Source of the DNA: an uncultured Lachnospiraceae bacterium
Lineage (GTDB): Bacteria; Bacillota; Clostridia; Lachnospirales; Lachnospiraceae
Assembly (NCBI GenBank): GCA_944383965.1
Contig: CALWRQ010000003.1
Span: 1-55,597, forward strand
Direction of reading: 5' to 3'
Length of the DNA: 55,597 bases
Every line of letters begins with the position of its first letter. The stretch's first letter is position 1. This document shows, one piece after another, positions 14,851 through 23,562 of the stretch. A program made the translations under genes and the position numbers. Below the pieces are notes generated by a model, which worked only from the letters and a program-made list of their open reading frames with translations, did not search any database and had not been told where the DNA came from.

Positions 14851-16581
14851 TTATCGAACCTCACTTTCATTTCCGTCGTCCAGCAGGGTCTTGCACAGCT
14901 TTGTCAGAGTAGTTTTCGTCTCTGCCGTCGTCTCTCCCAAAAGTCCGGCAATCTCCTGAGCTACCATCATCTGCTTATGGATTACCTTCTGCGCCAGATC
15001 AATGGTCTCCAGCTTCGTCTCATAGTCTGCTCTGGCCTGGTCCTCCTGCTTTGTGATGTCAATGAATGTGGCCAGTACCGCATTTTCTTTCTTTATATAT
15101 ACAATATTCTGAAGCATGGTAACCCCGTATTCTGTATAGGTTACCTTTTTTCCATGGATATTCTGATGCGTATCCAGTACCCACTGGAAATCAGCGGGAT
15201 CAATAAATTCATACAGGTACATCTGGAGAGCTTCCTGCCGTGTTTTCCCGAAATATTTTTCTCCAACCGCAGAATACTCCAGAATCTTCATATCCTGATC
15301 CACAATCAGCACCACATTTGGTGACGTTTCCATGACCAGGTTGGCAAAAGACTCGGATTTCTCATGCATAAACGGAATGCACATGTTCAGCTCTGCCTTT
15401 TTCTGGAACACAGCCACTGCCTTTTCCCGGCATGTGGGATAGCCGCATGCGCCGCAGTTCAGTTCATCCTCCGGCCTGGTCTTCCCTGTCATCCGCAGGA
15501 TATCCTGAATCTGAGCCTCCGTAGGCATGGGATCATTGGGAGAATGATCCTCAAAGCTCTTGGCAAAGGAAAGTTCCTCCCTCACCCGGCGGATCCGGTC
15601 TCCGTCTGCCGGTTCCTTTCTGATGGTTTCCTCCATATCCAGCTTTACTTTGAATCTGGATATGGTCTCGTCATTCACCGCAGGTCCCTTGATACATCCT
15701 CCTGAGCAGCTGTTCATCTCAATAAAGCATCCCCTGATTTCTCCCCGAAGCATGGACTTGCACAGGTCTATGCAGTTGGACAGCCCGTGGACGTAGAACT
15801 TGCGGTAATGATCTGCCTGCTCTTCCGTGGAGATCACGGAATTCACTACTCCGTTGGTTACCGGATACAGACGGTTCACCTTAGGATCGATCTGCTCAAA
15901 GGGCTCATCCTCACACTGTTCGATCACGATGTTTTCATCTGCCAGCCATCTCTTGATATCGTTAAAATTCAGTACTGCATCGATCACATCTCCATGGCGC
16001 ACATCTTCCGATTCCTGCTTTTTGGCAATGCACGGCCCCAGAAAAACCACTTTGGCCTCCGGATACTGCTTTTTGATCATCATACCGTGAGCAATCATGG
16101 GGGAAACCACCGGCGCCAGATAAGGTACCAGCTCGGGATAATAGATCTCAATCAGTGAATTCACACTGGGACAGCAAGTGGTAATAATATTTTCCATAGT
16201 CCCCTCTGCAAGGAGTTTTGCATATTCCGCTGTTACTACCGCCGCTCCTTCTGCCGTCTCCCGCACATCGAAAAAACCCAGCTGCTTCAGCGCATTTTTT
16301 ACCTGACCGATCGTCCGGTAGCTGAGAAGTCCCATATAAGAAGGAGCCAGAGAAATGATCACCTTTTCCCCTCTTCGGATCATTCCTCGTACCAGACTCA
16401 GATCACTGGTAAGTGTTTTCGCCTCCTGAGGACAAATGGACAGACAGTGACCGCAGAGAATACACTTGTCCGGCATGATTTCCGCCCGGCCATCCCTGAT
16501 CATAATGGCCTTTACGTCACAGTAGCGGACGCACTTGTAGCAGTGCTTGCATTTTGTGGCCTTAAAGTCAATAATTCCCAT
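14851..16581 (-). CDS. PAS-containing sensory [FeFe]-hydrogenase (group C, HydS-like)
   Basis: In this 576-residue protein two 4Fe-4S motifs (CKHCYKCVRYC, CILCGHCLSIC) precede the H-cluster domain, with P1 TTCCPSV, P2 LGPCIAKK and P3 NSCSGGCIKGP. A second Fe-S motif, CGACGYPTC (about residue 377), follows. A PAS domain comes next (about 415-510, ETSPNVVLIVDQDMKILEYS) and then a helical tail. This order is characteristic of putative H2 sensors, where the PAS domain would pass the signal on. The gene lies 2 nt after the small [2Fe-2S] gene and abuts the phosphatase gene. Direct H2 sensing is established only for relatives at a spectroscopic level and is inferred here. Confidence 0.92.
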   Translation of the reverse strand: MGIIDFKATKCKHCYKCVRYCDVKAIMIRDGRAEIMPDKCILCGHCLSICPQEAKTLTSDLSLVRGMIRRGEKVIISLAPSYMGLLSYRTIGQVKNALKQLGFFDVRETAEGAAVVTAEYAKLLAEGTMENIITTCCPSVNSLIEIYYPELVPYLAPVVSPMIAHGMMIKKQYPEAKVVFLGPCIAKKQESEDVRHGDVIDAVLNFNDIKRWLADENIVIEQCEDEPFEQIDPKVNRLYPVTNGVVNSVISTEEQADHYRKFYVHGLSNCIDLCKSMLRGEIRGCFIEMNSCSGGCIKGPAVNDETISRFKVKLDMEETIRKEPADGDRIRRVREELSFAKSFEDHSPNDPMPTEAQIQDILRMTGKTRPEDELNCGACGYPTCREKAVAVFQKKAELNMCIPFMHEKSESFANLVMETSPNVVLIVDQDMKILEYSAVGEKYFGKTRQEALQMYLYEFIDPADFQWVLDTHQNIHGKKVTYTEYGVTMLQNIVYIKKENAVLATFIDITKQEDQARADYETKLETIDLAQKVIHKQMMVAQEIAGLLGETTAETKTTLTKLCKTLLDDGNESEVR

Positions 16582-16583
16582 GG

Positions 16584-16826
16584 CTACATCCTCCCAAGGA
16601 TCTCCTTCTCAAAAAAGCCTTTGGTCTCTTCCGGCTTTACCGAGTAAAGCTCTCCGTCCACGGTCACGCATACCCCTTCCTTCACACAGTTTCCGGAGCA
16701 GAACGCGCCGTTAAGATCCACCTTGTCTGACAGGCCGTTCTGCGCCACCAGATCCTGCATCTGGCTGATCACCTCTCTGGACCCTTTTAAATGACATGCA
16801 CTTCCTATACAAATCGTAACCCTCAT
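16584..16826 (-). CDS. Small thioredoxin-like [2Fe-2S] ferredoxin
   Basis: This 80-residue protein is a minimal NuoE-type [2Fe-2S] domain with all four ligands: CIGSAC near the N-terminus and CSGNC after residue 45. The ATG at 16826 follows AGGTAAAAGAT; a longer in-frame reading adds 38 low-quality residues and overlaps the promoter, so I reject it. It is the first gene of the leftward operon with the sensory hydrogenase, phosphatase and group-B hydrogenase. A role as electron carrier to or from the sensor is likely. Confidence 0.88.
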   Translation of the reverse strand: MRVTICIGSACHLKGSREVISQMQDLVAQNGLSDKVDLNGAFCSGNCVKEGVCVTVDGELYSVKPEETKGFFEKEILGRM

Positions 16827-16896
16827 ATCTTTTACCTCCGAATATGTAAAATTCCCCTCAGAATTCCGGCATTTCAGGCCGGTCTCAGATAAATTT

Positions 16897-16925
16897 ATTA
16901 TCTCATATTGTGATATTTTTATCAA
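16897..16925 (-). promoter_or_regulatory. Promoter of the sensory hydrogenase operon
   Basis: TTGATA and GATAAT are spaced by 17 nt on the minus strand, about 70 nt before the first start. The spacer holds a partial TATCAC/GTGATA-like dyad that could be an operator. Confidence 0.65.
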
Positions 16926-16985
16926 GTGCTGAATCTGCAAATCCTCATCCCCTCTCCCTGTCCTCTGTTCTGTCCTGTCCTGCTT

Positions 16986-17014
16986 TTGACAAGCATTCTT
17001 CCTGGTGCTATAAT
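16986..17014 (+). promoter_or_regulatory. Perfect consensus sigma-A promoter
   Basis: TTGACA and TATAAT are separated by exactly 17 nt. The leader downstream holds a GGGCGG/CCGCCC hairpin at about 17032-17048. It drives the lipoprotein gene at 17081. Confidence 0.9.
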
Positions 17015-17080
17015 GCCCTTATCAAAGCATGGGGCGGCCTGTCCGCCCTGATTATATGAAAGAGGAGGAATCATGAAATT

Positions 17081-18160
17081 ATGAAAAAGACAACCGCACT
17101 TCTTCTGGCCGCATTAACCGCATTTTCTCTGGCCGGCTGCGGAGGGAAATCCACCGAAACCACAGCCGCACCGTCTGCAGAAACCGCGGAAGCTTCTTCT
17201 GCAGAGGAGACCACGTCCCCGTCAGAAACCGATGCACAGGCAGACGACGCCATCGGCTCCAAGCCAACGGTAAGAATCGGCTCCTTAAACGGTCCTACTT
17301 CTATGGGACTGGTTTATGTAATGGAAAAAGCTGACAGCGGGGAAGCCGGAAATTATTATGAATTCAACATGGCAACTGCTGCCGATGAGATCACCGGCCT
17401 TCTGGTAAAGGGAGATCTGGACATTGCCCTGATCCCCGCAAATGTGGCCAGCGTTCTTTATAATAAGACAGAGGGAAACATCACCGTTCTGGATATCAAC
17501 ACCCTGGGAGTTCTCTACGTGGTGTCCGCAGATGATTCCATTCAGTCCATGGCAGACCTGAAGGGAAAAACCGTATACATGACCGGTATGGGAACCACCC
17601 CCGATTATGTAATGCAGTATCTGCTGAAGGCCAACGGTCTTTCCACTGATGATGTCAAGCTGGAATACAAGACAGAAGCCGCAGAGGTGGCTGCCGTTCT
17701 GAAAGAGACTCCGGATGCGGTAGGTCTCCTTCCCCAGCCCTTTGTAACGGCTGCCATGGCTCAGAATGATCAGCTGAAGATGGTTCTGGACCTGACTGCT
17801 GAATGGAACAAGGTTCAGGAGCAGGCAGGCGGAAGCACGCTGGTCACCGGTGTTACCGTAGTCCGTACTGATTTTCTGGAGGAAAACCAGGAGGCTGTAA
17901 ATACCTTCCTGGCTGAGCACGAAGAATCTGCCCTGGCTGTAAACGAGAACGTAGCGGAAGCCGCTCAGATGGTAGCAGATCTGGGAATCATTGAAAAAGC
18001 TCCCGTAGCGGAAAAAGCCATTCCCTACTGCAACATTACCTGTCTGAAGGGAGAAGAAATGAAGACTGCTCTCAGCGGATATCTTCAGGTACTTTATGAT
18101 CAGGATCCTTCTTCCGTAGGCGGCAGCCTCCCGGGAGATGATTTCTACTATATTCCCTGA
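17081..18160 (+). CDS. ABC-transporter substrate-binding lipoprotein (NMT1/SsuA-like)
   Basis: This 359-residue lipoprotein has a signal peptide and lipobox LAGC (Cys20), a Ser/Thr/Glu-rich linker, then an NMT1/THI5-like binding fold: VRIGSLNGPTSMGLVYVME, a GDLDIALIPANVASVLYN segment and a KGKTVYMTGMGTTPDYVMQ segment. Such proteins bind sulfonates, nitrate, thiamine precursors or other small anions outside the membrane; the ligand is not readable. The ATG at 17081 overlaps the stop of a three-codon ORF (17073-17084) that sits closer to the AGGAGG site. A strong terminator separates it from its permease, so it is probably made in excess over the membrane parts. Confidence 0.88.
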   Translation: MKKTTALLLAALTAFSLAGCGGKSTETTAAPSAETAEASSAEETTSPSETDAQADDAIGSKPTVRIGSLNGPTSMGLVYVMEKADSGEAGNYYEFNMATAADEITGLLVKGDLDIALIPANVASVLYNKTEGNITVLDINTLGVLYVVSADDSIQSMADLKGKTVYMTGMGTTPDYVMQYLLKANGLSTDDVKLEYKTEAAEVAAVLKETPDAVGLLPQPFVTAAMAQNDQLKMVLDLTAEWNKVQEQAGGSTLVTGVTVVRTDFLEENQEAVNTFLAEHEESALAVNENVAEAAQMVADLGIIEKAPVAEKAIPYCNITCLKGEEMKTALSGYLQVLYDQDPSSVGGSLPGDDFYYIP

Positions 18161-18182
18161 GCAACCTGATCCGGATCTGCTT

Positions 18183-18217
18183 CCTGCCTGCCCCGGCTTA
18201 TCCGTCCGGCAGGCAGG
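18183..18217 (+). repeat. Stem-loop after the binding-protein gene
   Basis: A perfect 10-bp stem (CCTGCCTGCC/GGCAGGCAGG) is followed by five A residues rather than T. It lies directly before the true terminator and may protect the upstream mRNA end. Confidence 0.6.
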
Positions 18218-18275
18218 AAAAACGGCTGGGGAAGGGCCGTGATCCGGCATTCCCCCAGCCGTTTTTCTTTTATTT
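18218..18275 (+). terminator. Strong intra-operon terminator
   Basis: AAAAACGGCTGGGG pairs with CCCCCAGCCGTTTTT and a T-rich tail follows. It lies between the lipoprotein gene and its permease. No clear promoter follows in the 18 nt before the permease start, so partial read-through is implied. Confidence 0.85.
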
Positions 18276-18293
18276 TTTATAGAAAGGTCATAT

Positions 18294-19058
18294 ATGCGAT
18301 ACCCTCTCTGGATAAAAAAATCTCTTATTCTGCTGTTCTGGCTGGTCCTGTGGCAGGCTGCCGCTGCAGCAGTCGGAAATTCCATCCTTCTGGTCGGACC
18401 GGCCGAGGTCATTGCCGTGCTTTTTTCCCAGGCAGTCACTGCCGATTTCTGGCTGACCATTATAGGCTCTTTTTCCAAAATCAGTCTGGGATTCTTCCTT
18501 GCTTTTTTTTCAGGAATCCTGCTGGGATCAGCTGCTCTGCGTTTTTCTCTGGCAGAAGAGCTTTTGGCTCCTCTCATTTCCCTGATGAAATCCGTTCCGG
18601 TGGCCTCTTTTGTGATCCTTGCTCTTATCTGGATGGGATCGGATAATCTGTGTATTTTTATCTCTTTTCTGGTAGTCCTGCCCATTATTTATGTGAATAC
18701 TCTGGCCGGACTGCGCAGTACAGATCAGAAGCTGCTGGAAATGGCCCGGATTTTCCGTATTCCGCTCCGGCGGAGAATCCGCTATCTGTATCTTCCCGCT
18801 CTGCTTCCTCATTTAAAAGCAGGATGCCGCATCGCCCTGGGAATGAGCTGGAAATCCGGCGTTGCGGCTGAAGTGATCGGTACTCCCAGATGGTCCATCG
18901 GCAGGCAGCTTTATCTTTCCAAAACATGGCTGGACACAGCAAACCTGTTTGCATGGACTCTGGTGATCATCGCCGTCAGCACCCTGTTTGAAAAACTGTT
19001 CCTGTTCCTGCTTTCCAGAATCCCACACGGAGCTGACCGAAAGGAGACTCCCACATGA
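18294..19058 (+). CDS. ABC-transporter permease (SsuC/TauC-like)
   Basis: This 254-residue inner-membrane protein has about six hydrophobic helices. A BPD-type EAA-like loop appears as ARIFRIPLRRRIRYLYLPALLPHL (about residues 150-173). The family carries nitrate, sulfonate, taurine and thiamine-precursor importers. It pairs with the lipoprotein upstream and the ATPase downstream, whose ATG overlaps its TGA. The ribosome site is AGAAAGG. Confidence 0.88.
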   Translation: MRYPLWIKKSLILLFWLVLWQAAAAAVGNSILLVGPAEVIAVLFSQAVTADFWLTIIGSFSKISLGFFLAFFSGILLGSAALRFSLAEELLAPLISLMKSVPVASFVILALIWMGSDNLCIFISFLVVLPIIYVNTLAGLRSTDQKLLEMARIFRIPLRRRIRYLYLPALLPHLKAGCRIALGMSWKSGVAAEVIGTPRWSIGRQLYLSKTWLDTANLFAWTLVIIAVSTLFEKLFLFLLSRIPHGADRKETPT

Positions 19059-19648
19059 CCGTTATTTCCATAGAACATCTCTGTAAATCCTACGATTCCT
19101 TAAAGGTACTGGATCATCTGTCCCTGGAGTTTTCTTCCGTTTCGCCCTGCTGCCTCATGGGGCCTTCCGGAACGGGAAAAACCACTCTCCTCCGTCTGAT
19201 CATGGGACTGGAACATCCTGACAGCGGAACGATCCGCTTCAGCGGTCTGGACCGCTCTCCCCGCTTTTCCGCAGTTTTTCAGGAAGACCGGCTCTGTGAA
19301 TCCTTCTCCCCTGTCGAAAACATCCGCCTGGCGGCAGGCCGTCTGTCACAGGAAAAAATTTTAAAGGAACTTTCCTCCATTCTCCCTGCAGAATCCTTAA
19401 ACCGGCCTGTTTTCACTCTGAGCGGAGGGATGAAACGGCGCACAGCCATCTGCCGTGCCATGGTCTCATCCTCAGATATCGTAATCATGGATGAGCCTTT
19501 CACCGGACTGGATGAAGAAACCAAACGCCAGACCATTAACTACATAAAAAGCAGACTGAATGGCCGTCTGCTTCTTCTCTCCACCCATCAGGAAGAAGAT
19601 GTTTTTCTTTTAGGCGGAAACCGCATTCTTCTTAATGCGGCTCCCTGA
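19055..19648 (+). CDS. ABC-transporter ATPase (SsuB/TauB-like, short)
   Basis: This 197-residue nucleotide-binding protein carries Walker A GPSGTGKTT (about 37), signature LSGGMKRR and Walker B IVIMDEPF, with a D-loop GLDEE and switch His in STHQEE. It is about 40-50 residues shorter than typical SsuB/TauB proteins because the C-terminal extension is missing, but all catalytic motifs are present. The start overlaps the permease stop (ATGA). The gene ends 6 nt before the convergent TauE/SafE gene with no obvious terminator between. Confidence 0.88.
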   Translation: MTVISIEHLCKSYDSLKVLDHLSLEFSSVSPCCLMGPSGTGKTTLLRLIMGLEHPDSGTIRFSGLDRSPRFSAVFQEDRLCESFSPVENIRLAAGRLSQEKILKELSSILPAESLNRPVFTLSGGMKRRTAICRAMVSSSDIVIMDEPFTGLDEETKRQTINYIKSRLNGRLLLLSTHQEEDVFLLGGNRILLNAAP

Positions 19649-19654
19649 TCCGGT

Positions 19655-20389
19655 TTACGCCGCTGCCTGCCCGACACAGCTGATGATTCCTGCTCCGATC
19701 AGCAGAATATTTACCACATACAGAAATGTTCTCTGGCTGACCTTTCTGCTCAGCATTCCCCCCAGACAGATTCCTGCAAATACGGCAGGCGCTCCTATGA
19801 GAGCATAATGAAAGCATTCCGCGGACAGCATTCCCGCCACACCGTACTGAACAATTCCCACTATGTTGACCATTGTCCACATCATGGCCAGGGTAGCACG
19901 GAACGTATGCTTATCGCTGATCTCCTGCTGAGCATACAGGATCACAAAACTGCCTCCCCCGGATACCGCCCCCTGCGCAATCCCGCCGGCCAGCAGGAAA
20001 ACCCTGAGGAGAAGCTTCCCGAATCTTACGCTGGCCGCCTGTTCCCAGTGCAGTTTTGCCAGACCGTAGATTCCCACTCCGATCATCAGAAGCCCCAGCA
20101 TGAACTTGATCACGGGAACTGGCATGAATTTCAGGAAAGCAATTCCAAACGGCAGGCCGATACACATATACAGGACCATGATCCCCAGATGTTTCCAGTG
20201 AATGTACTGCCTCCAGATCACCGCTATGTAAATATTGAGCAGGCAGGTTATGGATGTGGCTATAATGATCATTTTTGCGTCAAACATCTGCGTCAGAAAC
20301 GGCAGACTCAGAAGTCCGGCTCCAAAGCCTGCCAGAGATCCCAGCACATTGGCCAGAAACAGAATCGCCGCATAGGCCACGGTCATCAT
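19655..20389 (-). CDS. TauE/SafE-family sulfite/anion exporter-like permease
   Basis: This 244-residue protein has about eight hydrophobic helices. It carries TauE/SafE features: the N-terminal GxxGxGxGLLSLPFL-like segment (GSLAGFGAGLLSLPFLTQ) and the internal repeat GGIAQGAVSGGGSFVILY. Family members move sulfite, sulfoacetate or other organosulfur anions, though many are uncharacterised. I prefer the ATG at 20389; a GTG four codons upstream overlaps the GGAG site. It converges with the ABC importer. A shared sulfonate theme is possible but unproven. Confidence 0.85.
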   Translation of the reverse strand: MMTVAYAAILFLANVLGSLAGFGAGLLSLPFLTQMFDAKMIIIATSITCLLNIYIAVIWRQYIHWKHLGIMVLYMCIGLPFGIAFLKFMPVPVIKFMLGLLMIGVGIYGLAKLHWEQAASVRFGKLLLRVFLLAGGIAQGAVSGGGSFVILYAQQEISDKHTFRATLAMMWTMVNIVGIVQYGVAGMLSAECFHYALIGAPAVFAGICLGGMLSRKVSQRTFLYVVNILLIGAGIISCVGQAAA

Positions 20390-20568
20390 TTCTCTCTTCA
20401 CTCCTTTTCTTTTTCCGGTTCTGCAGCTTCAGAATTCTTTCTGCGTTTCCCCACAGCAGCAGTTCCCGCACTTCTGCTTCCAGCAAGAGCTCCATAAACG
20501 GATTCCGGATAGCATGCCTTTAGTATAGCAGCATCTCTTGATATGGTAAAACATTTATTTCTGTCCAG

Positions 20569-20612
20569 CAAAACAGGGCTGCTGTGGTTTCTTTCCGCAG
20601 CAGCCCTGTTTT
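20569..20612 (-). terminator. Terminator of the OpuC-type operon
   Basis: AAAACAGGGCTGCTG pairs with CAGCAGCCCTGTTTT around a 12-nt loop, 16 nt beyond the stop of the leftward permease gene. The remainder of the gap (20402-20568) shows no convincing gene. Confidence 0.85.
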
Positions 20613-20627
20613 CTGATTTTCTCTTTT

Positions 20628-22229
20628 TTACTTTGCCAGTTCTTCCTCTGTCACCAGGCCATTGTCCAGCAGGAACTGCCGTCCTACCTCGGCCCGATCT
20701 TCTCCCAGCTCCACTACCCGGTAGTTCATGCTCTGCATCGTCTCATCATCGATGAAATCATCCAGGCAGGACAGAACTTCAGCAATCTCCGGATATTTCT
20801 CCAGTGTCTTCTCGTTTACAATCGGAAGCATGAAATAAGGCGGGAAGAAATTGCGGTCATCTTCCAGCAGCACCAGATCATATTTCTGAAGCAGGCCGTC
20901 TGTGGAGAACGCCGTAATCACATCCACTTCTCCGGAAGTAATAGCTGTATACATCAGAGTTCCGGAAAAGTTGTGAACGGATTTGAATTTCAGTCCGTAG
21001 ACCTTTTCAATTCCCGGAAGGCCGTCCTCTCTCACCGCAAATTCCGGAGAACACCCGAGCCGCAGCTGACCGTTTACGTTGATCAGATCCGACACGGTTT
21101 TCAAATTGTACTTTTCCGCCGTTTCTCTGGATACGGCCAGCACATAGGTATTATTAAAACCGAAGTTATTCAGCGTATCGATTCCGTATTCTTCCTTCAG
21201 TCCTTTGGACACCGCCTCATAAGTCTCCTCCTTGGTCATTCCCGGATTGGCCTCCTGCCCCAGCACTGCCGTATATACGGTTCCCGTATACTCCGGATAC
21301 AGATCGATCTCTCCCTGATCCAGGGCGTCAAAGGCAATCATGGTACCTCCTAAAGACATCTTCCTCTCCACCTTCAGATCCGTTTTCGCTTCGATCAGAT
21401 CTGCCATCATATTTCCGATGATCACACTTTCGCATCCCTCTTTCGAGCCGATGCACAGATCCGGTTTTTCTGCAAAATACTGTGCAGCCATCATCACCAC
21501 CGCTGCACACAGCAATGCGGAAACCGTCGCCAGAGTGACCTTTCGCTCTCTCCGCTCATGCTGTTCTCTCTCCGGCGTCAGCTGGGAAGCTGACAGACGC
21601 AGGGAAATGGGCGTCACCGCCCGTTCCACCCTGGCCATTACAAAATCCATAAGAAGAGCCAGGATACAGGCAGGAATGGCTCCCGCCAGAATCATGCTGG
21701 AATTGTCCGTCTGGATTCCGCTGATCACCAGTGTGCCCAGCCCGCCTGCGCCTATGTACGCCGCAATAGTCATCAGTCCTACGGCAGTAACGCTGGAGAT
21801 CCGGATTCCAGCCATAATGACCGGAAGCGCCAGCGGCAGTTTCACCTTGAACAGAACCTGACGCCTGGTCATTCCGATTCCTTTTGCAGCCTCAATCACA
21901 TCCGAATTGATATTTGCCAGACCGGCGCAGGTATTCTTCAGGATGGGCAGGAGAGAGTACAGCACCACCATAAAAACTGCCGTATTCGATCCGATTCCCA
22001 TATAAGGAACCAGAAATCCCAGAATCGCCAGACTGGGAATGGCCTGCACCACATTGGCCAGCCCCAGCACCGGCTTCTGGGCCTTCACCTTATCGGCGAT
22101 CAGAATACCCACGGGAATGCCGATCACGATCGCCATGGCCACAGACAGAATCGACAGCCGGATATGGCTCAGCAGAAGCTCTCCCACGTACTCATGCTGC
22201 TGAGAAAGATAATTCAGTAATCCGCTCAT
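20628..22229 (-). CDS. Glycine betaine/choline-type ABC permease fused to its binding protein
   Basis: This 533-residue protein combines two functions. Residues 1-210 are an OpuC-type permease with about six helices and the coupling loop GIGMTRRQVLFKVKLPLALPV. One more helix (about 232-252) leads to an OpuAC-like binding domain (residues 255-533; IGSKEGCESVIIGNMM, DLYPEYTGTVYTA). This tethered layout is known from lactic acid bacteria and clostridia for osmoprotectant uptake. It overlaps the end of the ATPase gene by 4 nt. The aromatic residues in DLYPEYTGT fit a quaternary-amine cage, but the substrate is inferred. Confidence 0.9.
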   Translation of the reverse strand: MSGLLNYLSQQHEYVGELLLSHIRLSILSVAMAIVIGIPVGILIADKVKAQKPVLGLANVVQAIPSLAILGFLVPYMGIGSNTAVFMVVLYSLLPILKNTCAGLANINSDVIEAAKGIGMTRRQVLFKVKLPLALPVIMAGIRISSVTAVGLMTIAAYIGAGGLGTLVISGIQTDNSSMILAGAIPACILALLMDFVMARVERAVTPISLRLSASQLTPEREQHERRERKVTLATVSALLCAAVVMMAAQYFAEKPDLCIGSKEGCESVIIGNMMADLIEAKTDLKVERKMSLGGTMIAFDALDQGEIDLYPEYTGTVYTAVLGQEANPGMTKEETYEAVSKGLKEEYGIDTLNNFGFNNTYVLAVSRETAEKYNLKTVSDLINVNGQLRLGCSPEFAVREDGLPGIEKVYGLKFKSVHNFSGTLMYTAITSGEVDVITAFSTDGLLQKYDLVLLEDDRNFFPPYFMLPIVNEKTLEKYPEIAEVLSCLDDFIDDETMQSMNYRVVELGEDRAEVGRQFLLDNGLVTEEELAK

Positions 22230-23374
22230 GCCTCCACCTCCTCCAACTGTCCCATCATCTCTTCACTGAGGAACTGGTTTGACAGTGCCGTCACCAGGCT
22301 GGTATTGGTCACCAGTCCCCGCAGAATATCTTCTCTGTCCACTACCGGAATACTGGCAATGTCATACTTTCTCACCATCTGGAGAAGCTCCACCACGGAA
22401 GTCTCCGGTCTGGCCGTATGCTTCGGCTTTACCATCACCTGCTCCACCGGGGATTCCCTGTCTGCTGCCTTCAGAATATGCGCGGCGCGCACGATTCCCA
22501 CCAGTCTTCCCATAGGATCCACCACCATCAGGCTGTTGACCTTCTGAAGACGCATTTTTTCCATGCACTTGAACATGGGAATATCCGGTTCCGTAGTCGC
22601 CGGAGCCGTAATCATGATATCATCTGCGCGGATAAACTCCGGATTGGACCAGATACGGTTCTTTCCCACAAATTCCGACACGAAACCGTGAGCCGGATTT
22701 TTCAGAATTTCTTCCGGCTTGTCGTACTGAAGAATGTCTCCCTGATACATAATGCAGATCCGGTCCGCAATCTTTACCGCCTCGTCCATGTCATGGGTAA
22801 CAAACACAATGGTTTTCTTCATCCTGGTCTGCAGGCTTACCAGAGCATCCTGAAGACCGGACCGGGTAATGGGATCCAGGGCTGAAAACGGTTCATCCAT
22901 CAGGATGATATCCGGATTGGTAGCAAACGCCCTGGCCACCCCGATTCTCTGAAGCTGTCCGCCGGATAGCTGAATGGGGTAGCGGTCCAGAAACTTTTCC
23001 GGATCCAGATCCACCATTTTCATTAGCTTCTGGGTATTCTGCCAGATCTCTGATGAGGATCTCTTTTCCAGGCGGGGAATGATCTCAATATTCTGCCTTA
23101 CCGTCATATGGGGAAACAGGCCGGTCTGCTGGATCACATATCCCATGGACCGCCGCAGGGCAATGGGATCCTTTTCCATGATATTTTCCCCGTTGATCAG
23201 GATCTCTCCCTCCGTCGGTTCGATCAGCCGGTTGATCATTTTCAGCGTGGTTGTCTTCCCGCATCCGGACGGGCCGATCAGCACCACGATCTCACCGTCA
23301 TAGATCGTGAAATTAATATTCCGCAGCACATCATTATTTTTATATGCTTTCGATACATTGCGAAATTCAATCAT
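22226..23374 (-). CDS. Glycine betaine-type ABC ATPase with CBS pair (OpuCA-like)
   Basis: This 382-residue ATPase carries Walker A GPSGCGKTT (about 34), LSGGQLQR signature and Walker B IILMDEPFSALD. Two CBS domains follow (about residues 250-310 and 315-370), which in OpuA-type proteins gate transport by ionic strength or nucleotides. An AAAGGAGG site precedes the ATG. It is first in a two-gene operon with the fused permease/binding protein, behind the promoter at 23450-23478. The symbol opuCA would be reasonable but the substrate has not been shown. Confidence 0.92.
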   Translation of the reverse strand: MIEFRNVSKAYKNNDVLRNINFTIYDGEIVVLIGPSGCGKTTTLKMINRLIEPTEGEILINGENIMEKDPIALRRSMGYVIQQTGLFPHMTVRQNIEIIPRLEKRSSSEIWQNTQKLMKMVDLDPEKFLDRYPIQLSGGQLQRIGVARAFATNPDIILMDEPFSALDPITRSGLQDALVSLQTRMKKTIVFVTHDMDEAVKIADRICIMYQGDILQYDKPEEILKNPAHGFVSEFVGKNRIWSNPEFIRADDIMITAPATTEPDIPMFKCMEKMRLQKVNSLMVVDPMGRLVGIVRAAHILKAADRESPVEQVMVKPKHTARPETSVVELLQMVRKYDIASIPVVDREDILRGLVTNTSLVTALSNQFLSEEMMGQLEEVEA

Positions 23375-23449
23375 ACAAGTCCTCCTTTCTTCAGATGCTC
23401 CTGTTAGCGGGCGCCTGATTGAATCTGTAAATACCCGCGTATTATTACT

Positions 23450-23478
23450 ATTATACAGCTAATTGCTGTTTGATGCAA
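23450..23478 (-). promoter_or_regulatory. Promoter of the OpuC-type operon
   Basis: TTGCAT and TATAAT are spaced by 17 nt on the minus strand, about 75 nt upstream of the ATPase start. Confidence 0.7.
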
Positions 23479-23562
23479 AATATTTTTTTATGAAATTTTA
23501 TATAACTCCTATTATTTTGAATTTTTCCGATATATCATTTGAATTGACATACTTTTTTCAGC

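Noticed and set aside
20394-20495. Small leftward ORF (about 34 codons, starting MELLLEAEVRELLL) overlapping the TauE/SafE start
   Set aside because: It lacks a good ribosome site, runs out of frame into the TauE/SafE gene, and has no recognisable family; chance is the simpler reading.
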